Counted from the stretch's first letter, positions 24,173 to 32,895 are shown. The stretch: 64,000 bases of DNA from Collinsella sp. AF25-2LB (GCF_003458415.1 NZ_QRUF01000005.1:30236-94235); one strand, 5' to 3'. Notes: a model not told the origin generated them from the letters alone. Made by a program: numbers and translations.

Positions 24173-24615
24173 TAGATGCCGTCCTCGTCGCCGAAGATAT
24201 CCTCTTCCTCGGAGCCGGCAACGGATGCGACCGTCTGGGCGGTGATGCCCGTCTGGCCAACGGTCACGGCCTGCTCGCCAAGCTCGGCGAGCGTGGCGTT
24301 GCCGCGGAGGAACAGAAGCTCAATAACCATGGGAAGGTTAGTGCCGGTCAGAACCTCGACATTGTCGACATCCTGGGCAATCATCATCGACTGGTTGAAC
24401 GGGGTGCCACCAAGCAGGTCGGTAAAGACGAGCACGCCATCGCACTCCTCGCGCATGGCGGTAATAGCGGCGCGGAGATCCTCACCGTAGGAAGCAGCCT
24501 GATCGCCCTCAAAAGGAACGACGGTAAAAGCGGGCTGGTCGCCGGCAACCATAGCGATAGCGCTTGCAAGGCCGGGTGCGAACTGTCCATGACCGGTAAG
24601 AATAAAGCCAACCAT
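24172..24615 (-). CDS. PTS EIIA, mannose/GalNAc family
   Basis: A 147-residue cytoplasmic protein. It starts MVGFILTGHGQFAPGLASAI with the phosphorylated His in GHGQ. FTDLLGGTPFNQSMM and VLTGTNLPMVIELLF are the other standard motifs. The C-terminal end is acidic (SEEEDIFGDEDGI). It is the first gene of the five-gene PTS operon and takes phosphate from HPr. An operator-like site lies about 120 bases upstream. Confidence 0.95.
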   Translation of the reverse strand: MVGFILTGHGQFAPGLASAIAMVAGDQPAFTVVPFEGDQAASYGEDLRAAITAMREECDGVLVFTDLLGGTPFNQSMMIAQDVDNVEVLTGTNLPMVIELLFLRGNATLAELGEQAVTVGQTGITAQTVASVAGSEEEDIFGDEDGI

Positions 24616-24731
24616 TCAAATTTCCCTTCCGAAGGTGTGTACAATCTGAGTCCGATGATTTTCGGAAGCCAGCGGGCGCTCGCCCTTAAAGCTTCTTGGA
24701 AAGCGTTCTTTAAAGACCAGTGGTTTCTAAA

Positions 24732-24745
24732 CTGGTAGTAACCAC
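24732..24745. promoter_or_regulatory. GntR-type operator before the GalNAc PTS operon
   Basis: CTGGTAGTAACCAC matches 13 of 14 bases of the agaS operator CTGGTAGTAACCAG. It lies about 120 bases before the IIA start. Confidence 0.6.
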
Positions 24746-25282
24746 GTGACGTGTTGTTGTCACTATATCACCCCAGAAGAGGCCGCTTCCGTTGATTCAT
24801 ACGGTAAAACGTTTTTGCACCGTTCACGGTGATAAATCGACCGTTTACCGGTCGTTAACACTTCTACCTGCGGTTTTGAAACCGTTTCGAAATGCTTTGG
24901 CAAAAGATCGGATCTTTTCCTGCGTCTAAACAACGCAGGGCGGCTAAAAATAGCGTGAAGAAAAATTGCAGGTCATTGTGAAGATGTGTGAATTGGTCTT
25001 TTTGACTTAATACCAGTTAGAACCAGTTTTGAGATTATCGGTGAACGGTAGTTTTCGACCGCTCACCGGTTACTTGCAATCGTTTGCAGTTGTTTTCCCA
25101 GATGAATTAGGGAAACACAATGGAGCGCTTGCGCGATCACGGGAAGTTTTGACATTTGTCCTCATCCCCCGCGCGCCGAACTCCGACACTCAAAACGAGC
25201 TAATAGTTCATGCTAATCGTTTTCAATCATTACTTAGTCAGTATTCGTAATTATTTATCGTTTGTCATTAATTATGATATAA

Positions 25283-25294
25283 GATACAAGTATC
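25283..25294. promoter_or_regulatory. Inverted repeat before the DUF2975/HTH operon
   Basis: GATAC-AA-GTATC lies 25-37 bases before the ATG at 25320 and overlaps an AT-rich promoter-like area (TTGTCA at about 25263, TATAAG at about 25278). It could be the self-control site of the HTH protein encoded second in the operon. Confidence 0.45.
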
Positions 25295-25319
25295 ATCCAA
25301 GAGATTGGTTGGAGGGGCT

Positions 25320-25958
25320 ATGATCCGCCGGAACGCATCCACATCGAATGAAGCCATCGGTCGCGAACAGACAATAGCCGAGCTGAGGAGGCTCACCCGC
25401 ATCTGCAAATGGGCCACAATCTGCGCCACTGCGGCACTCGCTCTGGGACTCTTCGCAGTCATTGCAATCGACCTTCTACTCATATTGCCCAGTCTCTCCC
25501 AAGGATTCTGTCTCCAATCCGTAGAACTTCAAGCCGGCGAAGGACCGTGCCTCGCTCTCGTCGGTGCCAATGCACAGACCCCACTTATGCTCATCGCGCA
25601 CGACGGTCACACCGCCATGGGGAGCGTCATGATGACATTCCTCGCGCTCGCTATCGCACTGAGCGCATACAAGCTTTTCTCCATCATTGAAAAGGCGGGC
25701 AGGCCCTTTGACCTTGAATGCAGCCGTATGCTACATCGAGTTGGGCTTTTGTTCCTTATCGGCGGCGCTGCCGTGAGACTCCTTGGTGCCATAGTCACGG
25801 GATTGATGCTTTCGGGATTTGGCGGCAGCTTTACAGATGCCTTCGGCGGCCAGCTGTTCGAGCCCTCTATGCTCTTTGCAGGCCTGATTATTATCCTGAT
25901 TGCCAGCATCTTCCGCTACGGGTGTATCCTGCAAAAACAAGATGACGAGTTGCTCTAG
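25320..25958 (+). CDS. DUF2975-type four-helix membrane protein
   Basis: A 212-residue protein; GGAGGGG lies 3 bases before the ATG at 25320. Hydrophobic stretches at about residues 32-58, 100-125, 138-162 and 182-202 give four membrane helices. The helix-loop LSAYKLFSIIEKAGRPFDLE is typical of DUF2975 proteins, which are nearly always followed, as here, by a YozG-like XRE repressor. The loop between helices 1 and 2 has two Cys. The role is unknown; such pairs often behave like small sensing modules. Confidence 0.8.
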   Translation: MIRRNASTSNEAIGREQTIAELRRLTRICKWATICATAALALGLFAVIAIDLLLILPSLSQGFCLQSVELQAGEGPCLALVGANAQTPLMLIAHDGHTAMGSVMMTFLALAIALSAYKLFSIIEKAGRPFDLECSRMLHRVGLLFLIGGAAVRLLGAIVTGLMLSGFGGSFTDAFGGQLFEPSMLFAGLIIILIASIFRYGCILQKQDDELL

Positions 25959-25967
25959 GGGGAATCC

Positions 25968-26207
25968 ATGATCATTCTGCGGCTCGACCGCATGCTCGCC
26001 GAACGCAAGATCTCATCCAAAGAACTTGCGGAACGCGTGGGCATCTCCCAAGTCAATATGTCGCGCATAAAGACTGGCAAGGTTTCTGCCGTGCGTTTTT
26101 CAACTCTTGACGCGATATGCCGGGCACTCGATTGCCAACCGGGCGATGTACTGGAATATATATCCGACGATGAAGCCGATAGCCTTTTTGGACTTAAAGA
26201 TGAATAG
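25968..26207 (+). CDS. XRE/YozG-like HTH regulator
   Basis: A 79-residue protein nine bases after the DUF2975 gene; GGGGG precedes the ATG. It starts MIILRLDRMLAERKISSKEL and continues with the HTH (AERVGISQVNMSRIKTG, RFSTLDAICRALDCQPGDVL). This is the one-domain YozG type. It probably represses its own operon, and the membrane partner may change its activity. Confidence 0.92.
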   Translation: MIILRLDRMLAERKISSKELAERVGISQVNMSRIKTGKVSAVRFSTLDAICRALDCQPGDVLEYISDDEADSLFGLKDE

Positions 26208-26241
26208 CCATAATTAAGCCACCAATCACGCCTCAACGCAA

Positions 26242-26278
26242 AAAGTCCGCCAGAACGACTTCCGTACTGGCGGACTTT
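26242..26278. terminator. Two-way terminator
   Basis: AAAGTCCGCCAG (26242-26253) pairs perfectly with CTGGCGGACTTT (26267-26278). It lies between convergent genes and has A- and T-runs on both sides. Confidence 0.85.
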
Positions 26279-26320
26279 CTGCTGTCTATCGGCTAGATGC
26301 TCGATGAGCCGTGCGACTCT

Positions 26321-27415
26321 TTACGCAAACAGGCCGTAGATGCTGATGTTGGCCTTGGCGTAGAGGCCGTTAGCATACTCGGTCCACTTGGAGCTGGCGC
26401 TCGAAGCCTGCGAAGAGTACTGCTGGTAAGCAGTGTAGTAGGCGGTCATGGCCTGCTTATAGGTAGCGCTATCGGCCGTAAAGGCATCGTCGGCAAAGGC
26501 CTTAGCGTAGGTGCCGTTCTCGTCCTTCCAAGTGCCCTTTGAGCTATCCCACTCATCGCCGGCAAGGTTGATGATGTAGTCGGCGTAATCCTTGCTCGCG
26601 GTCTCCTCGTTGCCGTCAGAAGGCTCGGTCGGGGCGGTCGGCATGCTTGCGGAGCTATCGCCCACCTTCTTCTTGTAGAGCTTCTGCAGCGTCGCGGACT
26701 GGCGGACGATCTGCTTGGCCTGGTCCTTGGACACGCCATACTGCGTGGCCATGGTCTTGTAGTCAGAAGTGCCGATGGAATCCTCGGCGTACTTCTTCAT
26801 CTCCTTGGAAGAGACGGTAATGCCCTCGTCCTCGGCGGCATCGAGCAGGATCTTGTTGCGCACGTAGGACAGGATGACGTCGGCAGAAGGAGCGGTGTAG
26901 TTGCCATCACTATCCTTGACGGTATCGAGGCTGTACTGGCTCTCGATGGCCTCGCGCGCGGTGATATCGCTCTTCTTGCCGTTGTAGCTATAGCTTGCCA
27001 CGGTCGAATCGAGCTGGTCCTCGGTCAGGGTCGCCGAGCCGACACCCTTGCCGCCAAAGCCGCCATTGCCAATAAAGAAGCCGACCACCGCAGCGATCAC
27101 GACGGCAACCACAAAGGCGGCGATCATCGTCTTCTTGTGCTTGGATACGCGATCGTCTTCATCGGAACCCAGGATATCGTCGTCCTCATCCTGGGCCTCG
27201 GGCATCAGATTCTCGTCAGCGGCATCCGCGGCAATCTGAGCCTCCAGACGGGCGTCCTCCTCCTCGGCCGTCGTACCGGCAGCAATGTGCTCGGCAGACG
27301 TACCGGCGACCAGGTCGATCTTCTCGTCCTCGTCACCGTCGGGGCCTTCGCCGCGCTCGATGATCTGGATGCCGTCGATCTCGTCCTTCTCGTCCTTCTT
27401 TTGAATCAGACCCAT
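26321..27415 (-). CDS. Membrane-anchored SurA-N-like chaperone/peptidyl-prolyl isomerase-like protein
   Basis: A 364-residue protein. Residues 1-92 are acidic and cytoplasmic (for example EDARLEAQIAADAADENLMP). Residues about 95-116 (MIAAFVVAVVIAAVVGFFIG) form a membrane helix. The outside part has a SurA-N-like helical region (SADVILSYVRNKILLDAAED, ISSKEM-like and QYGVSKDQAKQIVRQSATLQ). No parvulin catalytic domain is seen. It probably helps fold exported proteins. It is a single gene with a terminator-like end and follows the icd terminator. Confidence 0.75.
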   Translation of the reverse strand: MGLIQKKDEKDEIDGIQIIERGEGPDGDEDEKIDLVAGTSAEHIAAGTTAEEEDARLEAQIAADAADENLMPEAQDEDDDILGSDEDDRVSKHKKTMIAAFVVAVVIAAVVGFFIGNGGFGGKGVGSATLTEDQLDSTVASYSYNGKKSDITAREAIESQYSLDTVKDSDGNYTAPSADVILSYVRNKILLDAAEDEGITVSSKEMKKYAEDSIGTSDYKTMATQYGVSKDQAKQIVRQSATLQKLYKKKVGDSSASMPTAPTEPSDGNEETASKDYADYIINLAGDEWDSSKGTWKDENGTYAKAFADDAFTADSATYKQAMTAYYTAYQQYSSQASSASSKWTEYANGLYAKANISIYGLFA

Positions 27416-27453
27416 ATCGGTTACTCCTTGTTAGGAAACATAGTCCTCAATAG

Positions 27454-27482
27454 AATACGCCCGACAGAGCGCCGGGCGTATT
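27454..27482. terminator. Terminator-like hairpin after icd
   Basis: AATACGCCCG (27454-27463) pairs exactly with CGGGCGTATT (27473-27482). It lies between icd and the SurA-like gene. T-runs are weak. Confidence 0.6.
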
Positions 27483-27541
27483 GATTCTCAGGTTATACGC
27501 AAACACTTAAGTACTATTTAGGCGTTTGCAGCACGCATGCC

Positions 27542-28627
27542 TTAGGCCAGGTGCGCGATAACGGCATCGGCAAAGGCCTGCGTGCCCACGGCCCCCTCGA
27601 CGGAGCCGGTCTGGGCACGACGCACGTCACCGGTAACCTGCTCGCCCTCGTCGAGCGTGGCAGATACGGCGGCGCGAATGCGATTAGCAGCGTCGTTCTC
27701 GCCCAGGTGATCGAGCATCATCGCAGCAGAAAGGATCTCGGCCGTGGGGTTGGCGATATCCTGGCCAGCGATATCGGGCGCGGAGCCGTGCGTTGCCTCG
27801 AAGATGGCGCAATCGGCACCGATGTTGGAGCCGGGGGCCATCCCTAAGCCACCCACCAGGCCGGCGCACAGGTCGCTCACGATGTCGCCGTACAGGTTGG
27901 GCAGCACCAGGACATCGAAGTCGTTGGGGTTCTGGACCAGGCCCATGCAAGTGGCGTCGACAATCTTGTCGTTGAACTCGATATCGGGATAGTTGGCGGC
28001 CACCTCGCGCGCAACGCGCAGGAACAGGCCGTCGGTCGCCTTCATGATGTTGGCCTTATGCACGGCCGTCACCTTTTTGCGGCCGCAGCGGCGGGCATAC
28101 TCAAAGGCATACTCCACAATGCGGCGGCTCTTGGCGATGGAGATGGGCTTGATCGAGATGGCGGAATCGGCGGCGAAGGTCTTCTGACCCGAGCGCTCGA
28201 CAAGCTGCGAGAGCTCCTCGACCTCGGCAGCGCCCTCATCGAACTCGATGCCGGCGTAGAGGTCCTCGGTGTTCTCGCGCACGATGACCAGGTCGACATC
28301 GCGGAAGCGCGAGCCGTCGCCCGGCTGCGACAGGCAGGGGCGCACACAGGCATACAGGTCGAAGTGCTTGCGAAGGGCAACGTTAACGCTGCGGAAACCC
28401 GTGCCGACCGGCGTGGTGATGGGACCCTTGATGGCAACCTTGGTCTCGGCGACCGCATCGAGCACGTGCTGGGGCAGCGGCGTGCCAAACTCGTCCATGA
28501 CGCCGGCACCGGCCTCCTGGACATTCCAATTGATCTGGACACCGGTGGCCTCGACCACGCGGCGCATGGCCTGCGTAATCTCGGGACCGATACCGTCACC
28601 GGGAATCAGGACTACATCGTGCGCCAT
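27542..28627 (-). CDS. icd: Isocitrate dehydrogenase, NAD-type
   Basis: A 361-residue enzyme of the isocitrate/isopropylmalate family. It starts [20 protein letters not shown]. The substrate loop [18 protein letters not shown] and [13 protein letters not shown] mark it as isocitrate rather than isopropylmalate dehydrogenase. NLYGDIVSD gives the metal-binding Asp. HGSAPDIAG has Asp-Ile where NADP enzymes have Lys-Tyr, so NAD is expected. It makes 2-oxoglutarate. It is followed upstream by a HEAT-repeat gene only six bases away, in one operon. Confidence 0.9.
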   Translation of the reverse strand: MAHDVVLIPGDGIGPEITQAMRRVVEATGVQINWNVQEAGAGVMDEFGTPLPQHVLDAVAETKVAIKGPITTPVGTGFRSVNVALRKHFDLYACVRPCLSQPGDGSRFRDVDLVIVRENTEDLYAGIEFDEGAAEVEELSQLVERSGQKTFAADSAISIKPISIAKSRRIVEYAFEYARRCGRKKVTAVHKANIMKATDGLFLRVAREVAANYPDIEFNDKIVDATCMGLVQNPNDFDVLVLPNLYGDIVSDLCAGLVGGLGMAPGSNIGADCAIFEATHGSAPDIAGQDIANPTAEILSAAMMLDHLGENDAANRIRAAVSATLDEGEQVTGDVRRAQTGSVEGAVGTQAFADAVIAHLA

Positions 28628-28633
28628 AATCTG

Positions 28634-29332
28634 TTACTCCTCGTCTTCGGCGGCGTCAGATTTTTTAACGCTAGCACGCTTCTTCTTTTTGGAGAGATCA
28701 AGGTCAAAGCGTTTAACAAGCATTTCGCAAATCTCGCTCGAACGGGCCTTGAGATAGCTGCCCTTGCCGTTCTCGGCATCGAACTTAAGGCGCAGCGCAA
28801 GCTTCTCGGCGACCTCGGCGTCGATCTCGCCCTGGCCAAACTCGTACAGGCAACCGAGCATGTCGCGATACTCGAGGTCGCCGTGGTAGCACTGAATGGC
28901 CTCGTCCAGGATGGGCCAAGCCTCGCGCGAACGCTCGACGCTCGTGGCGCCCCACACGCACAGCAGGCGGAAGGCGGCATAGCGCAGCGTGGAGGAAATC
29001 TCGTCGAACAGTGCGGTCTCGGCGCCCTCAAAGGCATCGCCCAGCTGCTCGGGACAGGTGGTGGCAAGCGCCGTCAGGGCATCGAGGGCCTCCCAGCGGG
29101 TCTGAGCCTCGGGGCGGTCGAGTGCCTCGATCAGCGCGGGGACGCAGGGCACGACGCGCTGCGGATCGCGCTCGGCGAGCAGGTGCAGCACGCGGGCGGC
29201 AAACTGGCGGATGCGGCGCGTGGGGCAGCCGAGCTCCTGGACCAGACGGTCGACGGCATTCTCGTTCTCCTCTGCCAGCTGAAGCTGCGCCAGCTCCTCG
29301 TCGGTGAGCTGTTCGTCTTTGTTTTCTGCCAT
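28634..29332 (-). CDS. HEAT-repeat protein
   Basis: A 232-residue soluble helical protein. Paired helices repeat about every 35 residues (RRIRQFAARVLHLLAERDPQ, RWEALDALTALATTCPEQL, LRYAAFRLLCVWGATSVE), which is the HEAT/ARM pattern. The C-terminus is Lys-rich, then acidic. It is likely a protein-binding scaffold. It is co-directional with icd and two upstream genes, but no clear functional tie is seen. Confidence 0.75.
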   Translation of the reverse strand: MAENKDEQLTDEELAQLQLAEENENAVDRLVQELGCPTRRIRQFAARVLHLLAERDPQRVVPCVPALIEALDRPEAQTRWEALDALTALATTCPEQLGDAFEGAETALFDEISSTLRYAAFRLLCVWGATSVERSREAWPILDEAIQCYHGDLEYRDMLGCLYEFGQGEIDAEVAEKLALRLKFDAENGKGSYLKARSSEICEMLVKRFDLDLSKKKKRASVKKSDAAEDEE

Positions 29333-29347
29333 AGTTACCTCTTTTTA

Positions 29348-29776
29348 CTATTTCTTAGCGTGCTTGCCAGCACCCTTGCTGTCATCGGTGGCCGAGATGA
29401 GCTGTCGGTCGGCAGCGCCATTACGACGCGCACGGCGGCGTTCCTCGGCATCGCCCGCGTCGGCGGCGGCGCGGTGTGCCTTGTTGACGTTAAAGACCTC
29501 GTCGTGCTTGCGCCACGGACCGACGGACTCGCCAAAGCTCATCTTAAGGCCGGCGATAAAGCCGCCGAGCCAGCCGATCGGCGCAAACTGCACCAGCGGG
29601 AACAGCGAGAACACCCAGGTCAGCAGGACGACTGCCGCCGCTCCCGCAAAGTTGGCAATCCAGTAGTCGCGCTTGGTGATGACGCGCTTTTCGCACGCCC
29701 ACTGGCCGCACAAAAAGCCGATGTAGATCGCGAAGAGAAAGAGCGCCAGCGCAAGCACCACGAACGTCCAGCTCAT
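29348..29776 (-). CDS. Small membrane protein of unknown function
   Basis: A 142-residue protein starting MSWTFVVLALALFLFAIYIG at the ATG at 29776. Two to three N-terminal helices are seen, with IANFAGAAAVVLLTWVFSLF and a third short one. The C-terminal 60 residues are charged, rich in Arg, Ala and Lys, and probably cytoplasmic. It lies 5 bases after the dehydrogenase gene. I do not recognise a family. Confidence 0.7.
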   Translation of the reverse strand: MSWTFVVLALALFLFAIYIGFLCGQWACEKRVITKRDYWIANFAGAAAVVLLTWVFSLFPLVQFAPIGWLGGFIAGLKMSFGESVGPWRKHDEVFNVNKAHRAAADAGDAEERRRARRNGAADRQLISATDDSKGAGKHAKK

Positions 29777-29781
29777 GGGCG

Positions 29782-30861
29782 CTACTCCCCGTGATGGTGG
29801 CCGCAGCAGCACTCGTGGCCGTCGTCATGACCGTGACCGCCGCAGCACTCGTGGTCCTCGCCATGGTGGTGGTCGCAACCGCACTCGTGATCGTCGCCAT
29901 GCTCGCCGCAACCGCAGCCTTCCTCGTGAGCACCATGCTCCTCGGGACGATACTGCGACCAGTCCAGACCGGCGGCGATGGCGTCGGCCTCCTCCTTATA
30001 GAGGACCGTGACGGCCTGGGTACCCAGCTTGGCGCCACCGATGGCATCGAGCATGTCGTAAAGCGTAAAGGCCACGTCGGCGCCGGGCAGCGCAAGCTCG
30101 CGGTCATCGGCGTAGGCGAGCGCCAAGCGCAGGTCCTTAATGAAGTGCTCGACCATAAAGCCGGGCTTGTAGTCGCCGTCGAGTGCCTTGGGCGCCAGGC
30201 TCTCCATGGCGCCGGACTTGCCGGTGCCGCCCAGGATCATCTGACGGGTCTTCTCAAGATCAAGGCCGCTCAGCTCGGCAAACGCCATGGCGTCTGCCAT
30301 GCCAACCATGCAGGCGCCCAGCGACACCTGGTTGGCAAGCTTGGCAGCCTGACCCTTGCCGGCGCCGTCGAAGCAGCAGATGGTTGCCGCAAAGGTGGAA
30401 AGGATGTCGCGGACCGGCGCGATGTCGTTCTCGGTGGCGCCCACGATAGCCGTGAGCGTGCCGGCGATGGCACCCGACTCGCCGCCGGTGACGGGGCAGT
30501 CAAACGCCATGCGACCGGAGACCTGGGCGGCCTCGGCAATGTCGCGCGCCAGCTCGGGCGAGCTCGTGGTAAGGTCGATCAGGACCGCGCCGGGCTTAGT
30601 GCACGCGAGCAGACCGTCACCCGCCAGGTAGAGCTCCTCGACCTCGGAGGGATAACCCACCATGGTAAAGACGACGTCGGCGTTCGCCGCGGCATCTGCC
30701 GGCGTATCGGCCCAGACGGCACCGCGCTCAACGAGCGCTGCGGCCTTGGACTTGGTGCGGTTGTTGACCGTGACGGGATAGCCAGCGTCCAGAATGTGGC
30801 CGGCAATGGGGGCACCCATAATTCCGGTGCCGATAAATGCGACAGAGAGCTTGTTTGCCAT
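29782..30861 (-). CDS. 3-hydroxyisobutyrate dehydrogenase-like reductase with His/Cys-rich tail
   Basis: A 359-residue protein. Residues 1-300 are a normal beta-hydroxyacid dehydrogenase: VAFIGTGIMGAPIAGHIL (NAD(P) loop), DCPVTGGESGAIAGTLTAIV (substrate loop), then GKGQAAKLANQ with the catalytic Lys and the C-terminal helical domain. Residues about 307-359 form an extra tail with 14 His and 9 Cys in repeats such as GDDHECGCDHHHGEDHECC. The usual family length is near 295. The tail looks metal-binding (Ni, Zn or Cu) and may be a storage or sensing device. The enzyme substrate (tartronate semialdehyde, hydroxyisobutyrate or succinic semialdehyde) is not known. Confidence 0.9.
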   Translation of the reverse strand: MANKLSVAFIGTGIMGAPIAGHILDAGYPVTVNNRTKSKAAALVERGAVWADTPADAAANADVVFTMVGYPSEVEELYLAGDGLLACTKPGAVLIDLTTSSPELARDIAEAAQVSGRMAFDCPVTGGESGAIAGTLTAIVGATENDIAPVRDILSTFAATICCFDGAGKGQAAKLANQVSLGACMVGMADAMAFAELSGLDLEKTRQMILGGTGKSGAMESLAPKALDGDYKPGFMVEHFIKDLRLALAYADDRELALPGADVAFTLYDMLDAIGGAKLGTQAVTVLYKEEADAIAAGLDWSQYRPEEHGAHEEGCGCGEHGDDHECGCDHHHGEDHECCGGHGHDDGHECCCGHHHGE

Positions 30862-30959
30862 GAAACCTTTCCTTTTGGGTTGGGTGTTATTACCAGGTTG
30901 AATACTCGGTGCCAGCGTTTGGGCTGTGAGTCGAGGGCGATTACGGACGCATCGCTTGC

Positions 30960-31916
30960 CTACTGCCCGCGCACGCGGCGAGCGATGCGGTCGGAAAGCG
31001 AGGCTTTCTCGGCTCGGTTCTTACCCCAAAACGCAAGTGCCACCATACCGGGCCCCACGTGCGAGCCGATGGTAGGGCCGACGGAACTACGGATAATCGT
31101 GACGTCGGCGCAGCCCTCCTCCTTGCGAACTGCGGCCTCGAGCCAGTCACCATCCTTCTCGGCATCGGCAGTCATGATGGCGATGGGCATGGTGCGGTCG
31201 GGCACGTAGTTCTCGCGGAACGACTTGAGGATGGACTTGAGCGCCTTCTTGCGGCCGCGGTTGACGCCGATCAGCGACAGCGAGCCGGCCAGGTCGTAGG
31301 AGAGCTCGGGCTTGACGTCGAGCTTTGCCGTGAGCTGCGCCGCCGCGGGCGGAATGCGGCCGCCGGCAGCCAGTGCGTCGAAGCTCTCAAGCGTAAAGTA
31401 GCCGTGCACGTAGGTCTTTGCCTCGTTTGCCCAATCGACCAGCTGCTTGGCGGTCAGTCCCGCCGAACGCTGGCGCACGGCCTCGAGCGCCAAGAGCGCG
31501 CCGGTCGCACAGGGCAGAGCGTTGTCGACCACGTACAGCTCAAAGTTGGGATACTCGGCGCGCACGGCGTCTGCCGCCTGGCACGCGGAGTTGTAGCTCG
31601 ACGACAGCGCCGAGGTAAAGCACAGGTAGACCGTGGGCGTACCCTCTTTGGCGCACTCGGTAAAGAACTCGATATAGCGACCGAGCGACACGGCGGAGGT
31701 GGACACGCGGGCACCGGCGCGCATGCGGTCGTAGAACTCCTTGGGTGTGATGCTCGACCAGATATCGTCCGTGCGTTCCTCGCCATCGATGATAAAGGGG
31801 AAGCCCAAGATATCGACATCGAGGTTCGCGGCGACCTCGGGGCTAAAGTCGCAGCAGGTATCGACGACGATGCGGCAGCGGTCTGAATGGCCGGTAGATG
31901 CAGCCTTGTCCATCAA
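30960..31916 (-). CDS. DegV-family fatty-acid-binding protein
   Basis: A 318-residue protein. Typical DegV motifs are IVVDTCCDFSPEVAANLD, ARVSTSAVSLGRYIEFF, LCFTSALSSSYNSACQAAD and the late IGSHVGPGMVALAFWG. DegV (FakB-like) proteins bind fatty acids and present them to a FakA kinase. No FakA gene is seen in the window. It is co-directional with hpf but has its own gap, so it may be single. Confidence 0.9.
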   Translation of the reverse strand: MMDKAASTGHSDRCRIVVDTCCDFSPEVAANLDVDILGFPFIIDGEERTDDIWSSITPKEFYDRMRAGARVSTSAVSLGRYIEFFTECAKEGTPTVYLCFTSALSSSYNSACQAADAVRAEYPNFELYVVDNALPCATGALLALEAVRQRSAGLTAKQLVDWANEAKTYVHGYFTLESFDALAAGGRIPPAAAQLTAKLDVKPELSYDLAGSLSLIGVNRGRKKALKSILKSFRENYVPDRTMPIAIMTADAEKDGDWLEAAVRKEEGCADVTIIRSSVGPTIGSHVGPGMVALAFWGKNRAEKASLSDRIARRVRGQ

Positions 31917-31931
31917 AGCGACTCCTTACGT

Positions 31932-31964
31932 AAAAAAGGCGGCCATCCGCATGGGATGACCGCC
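31932..31964 (-). terminator. Terminator of hpf (minus strand)
   Basis: On the minus strand GGCGGTCATCC (31964-31954) pairs with GGATGGCCGCC (31948-31938), followed by TTTTTT at 31937-31932. Confidence 0.9.
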
Positions 31965-31993
31965 GGCCGTTAACTCATGCAAGTTAACGTATT

Positions 31994-32578
31994 TTACTCG
32001 TCAAGTGTTTCGATACGGGGCTTGATGATGCCATATCCACCATTCTTACGGTGATACACCACATTGATGAGGCCAGTCGTCGCGTTCTCGAACACGTAGA
32101 AGTCGTGACCGAGCAAATCGGTCTGCACCAGCGCCTGCTCCTCAGTCATCGGGGTGACATCGATGACCTTCTCGCGGACGAGCAGGTCATCGTCCTCCTC
32201 GGGCAGCAGCAGGTCGGCCAGATCCTCAACGCGCTCGACCGGCGCGACATCCGCGGCACTGGCACCACCCTGGCGGTTGTCCACGACCTTGGTCTTGAAC
32301 TTGCGCAGCTGGCGGGTGACCTTATCGGCGGAGAGGTCGATGGCAGCATACATATCTGCGCCGTGCTCGGCAACGCGAATCACCGAACCGCGGGCACGAG
32401 CCGTGACCTCGACGATTGCCGGGTTGGGGTTCGAGGGGTTCTTCTCATAACGAAGCACGACGTCGACTGTCATGGGCTCGATGTCGAAAACCTTGAGCGC
32501 CTCGCCGATTTTCTCATCCACATGCGCACGCAGAGCATCGGTTACCGTCGTCTTGCGTCCAGAAACCTTGATATCCAT
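31994..32578 (-). CDS. hpf: Ribosome hibernation promoting factor, long form
   Basis: A 194-residue protein; I chose the ATG at 32578 (MDIKVSGRKTTVTDALRAHV) with GGAG 8 bases upstream. Residues 1-100 are the RaiA/YfiA ribosome-binding domain (VVLRYEKNPSNPNPAIVEVT, YAAIDLSADKVTRQLRKFK). Residues about 130-190 are the C-terminal dimer domain (VIDVTPMTEEQALVQTDLLG, HDFYVFENATTGLINVVYHR). Long HPF joins two 70S ribosomes into an inactive 100S pair in stationary phase. Confidence 0.95.
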   Translation of the reverse strand: MDIKVSGRKTTVTDALRAHVDEKIGEALKVFDIEPMTVDVVLRYEKNPSNPNPAIVEVTARARGSVIRVAEHGADMYAAIDLSADKVTRQLRKFKTKVVDNRQGGASAADVAPVERVEDLADLLLPEEDDDLLVREKVIDVTPMTEEQALVQTDLLGHDFYVFENATTGLINVVYHRKNGGYGIIKPRIETLDE

Positions 32579-32895
32579 ACGTGGCTCCAATCTGCCTCGG
32601 GGACTTACTGTACTGGCTATGTACCCATTGCCGTGCATTTAATCACGCGGATTCCTAAAGACCCGAATAACGATTGCTTGATACCGCATACCGAAGTCTC
32701 GCACTTTTCTGTGGCAAAGTGCGCTATAGGAGGGGGCCGGCGGCTTTGTATTTGGTCCCGAAAATTGGCTTTGACCTGCTGATTTTATTGGGATGAAAAA
32801 GCCGGGCTCCCCCATCGGGGAAGTCCGGCAGTGCGTGTTGAAACCGTGAAGAGGTGTCCTTTCCAACGTATAGGAGACACCACCCCTAGCAATAA
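32579..32895. other. Intergenic region between hpf and the lipoprotein gene
   Basis: About 315 bases. The part near hpf must hold its promoter. A GCACTTT/AAAGTGC hairpin lies around 32699-32721 and the terminator of the next gene at 32795-32829. No coding frame is convincing. Confidence 0.5.
32795..32829 (-). terminator. Terminator of the lipoprotein gene (minus strand)
   Basis: On the minus strand GCCGGACTTCCCCGA pairs with TGGGGGAGCCCGGC (with small bulges) and TTTTT follows. Confidence 0.75.

Larger units (their letters stand above)
24616..25319. other. Long non-coding region with many short palindromes
   Basis: About 700 bases with no credible gene. Seen are the operator-like site at 24732-24745, a further ACCAGTTAGAACCAGT at 25012-25027, CACCG-TTCA-CGGTG at 24818-24831, CGACCG-TTTAC-CGGTCG at 24838-24854, GAAACCGTTTC at 24878-24888 and a related CGGTGAACGG at 25039-25048. 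The AT content is higher than in the genes around. It looks like a complex control region for the PTS operon, with sites for at least two regulators (GntR type and possibly LacI/CcpA type). Confidence 0.5.

Noticed and set aside
24878..24888. Perfect CcpA cre site
   Set aside because: GAAACCGTTTC is a good palindrome, but the flanks do not match the full cre consensus, so only a LacI-type site is suggested.
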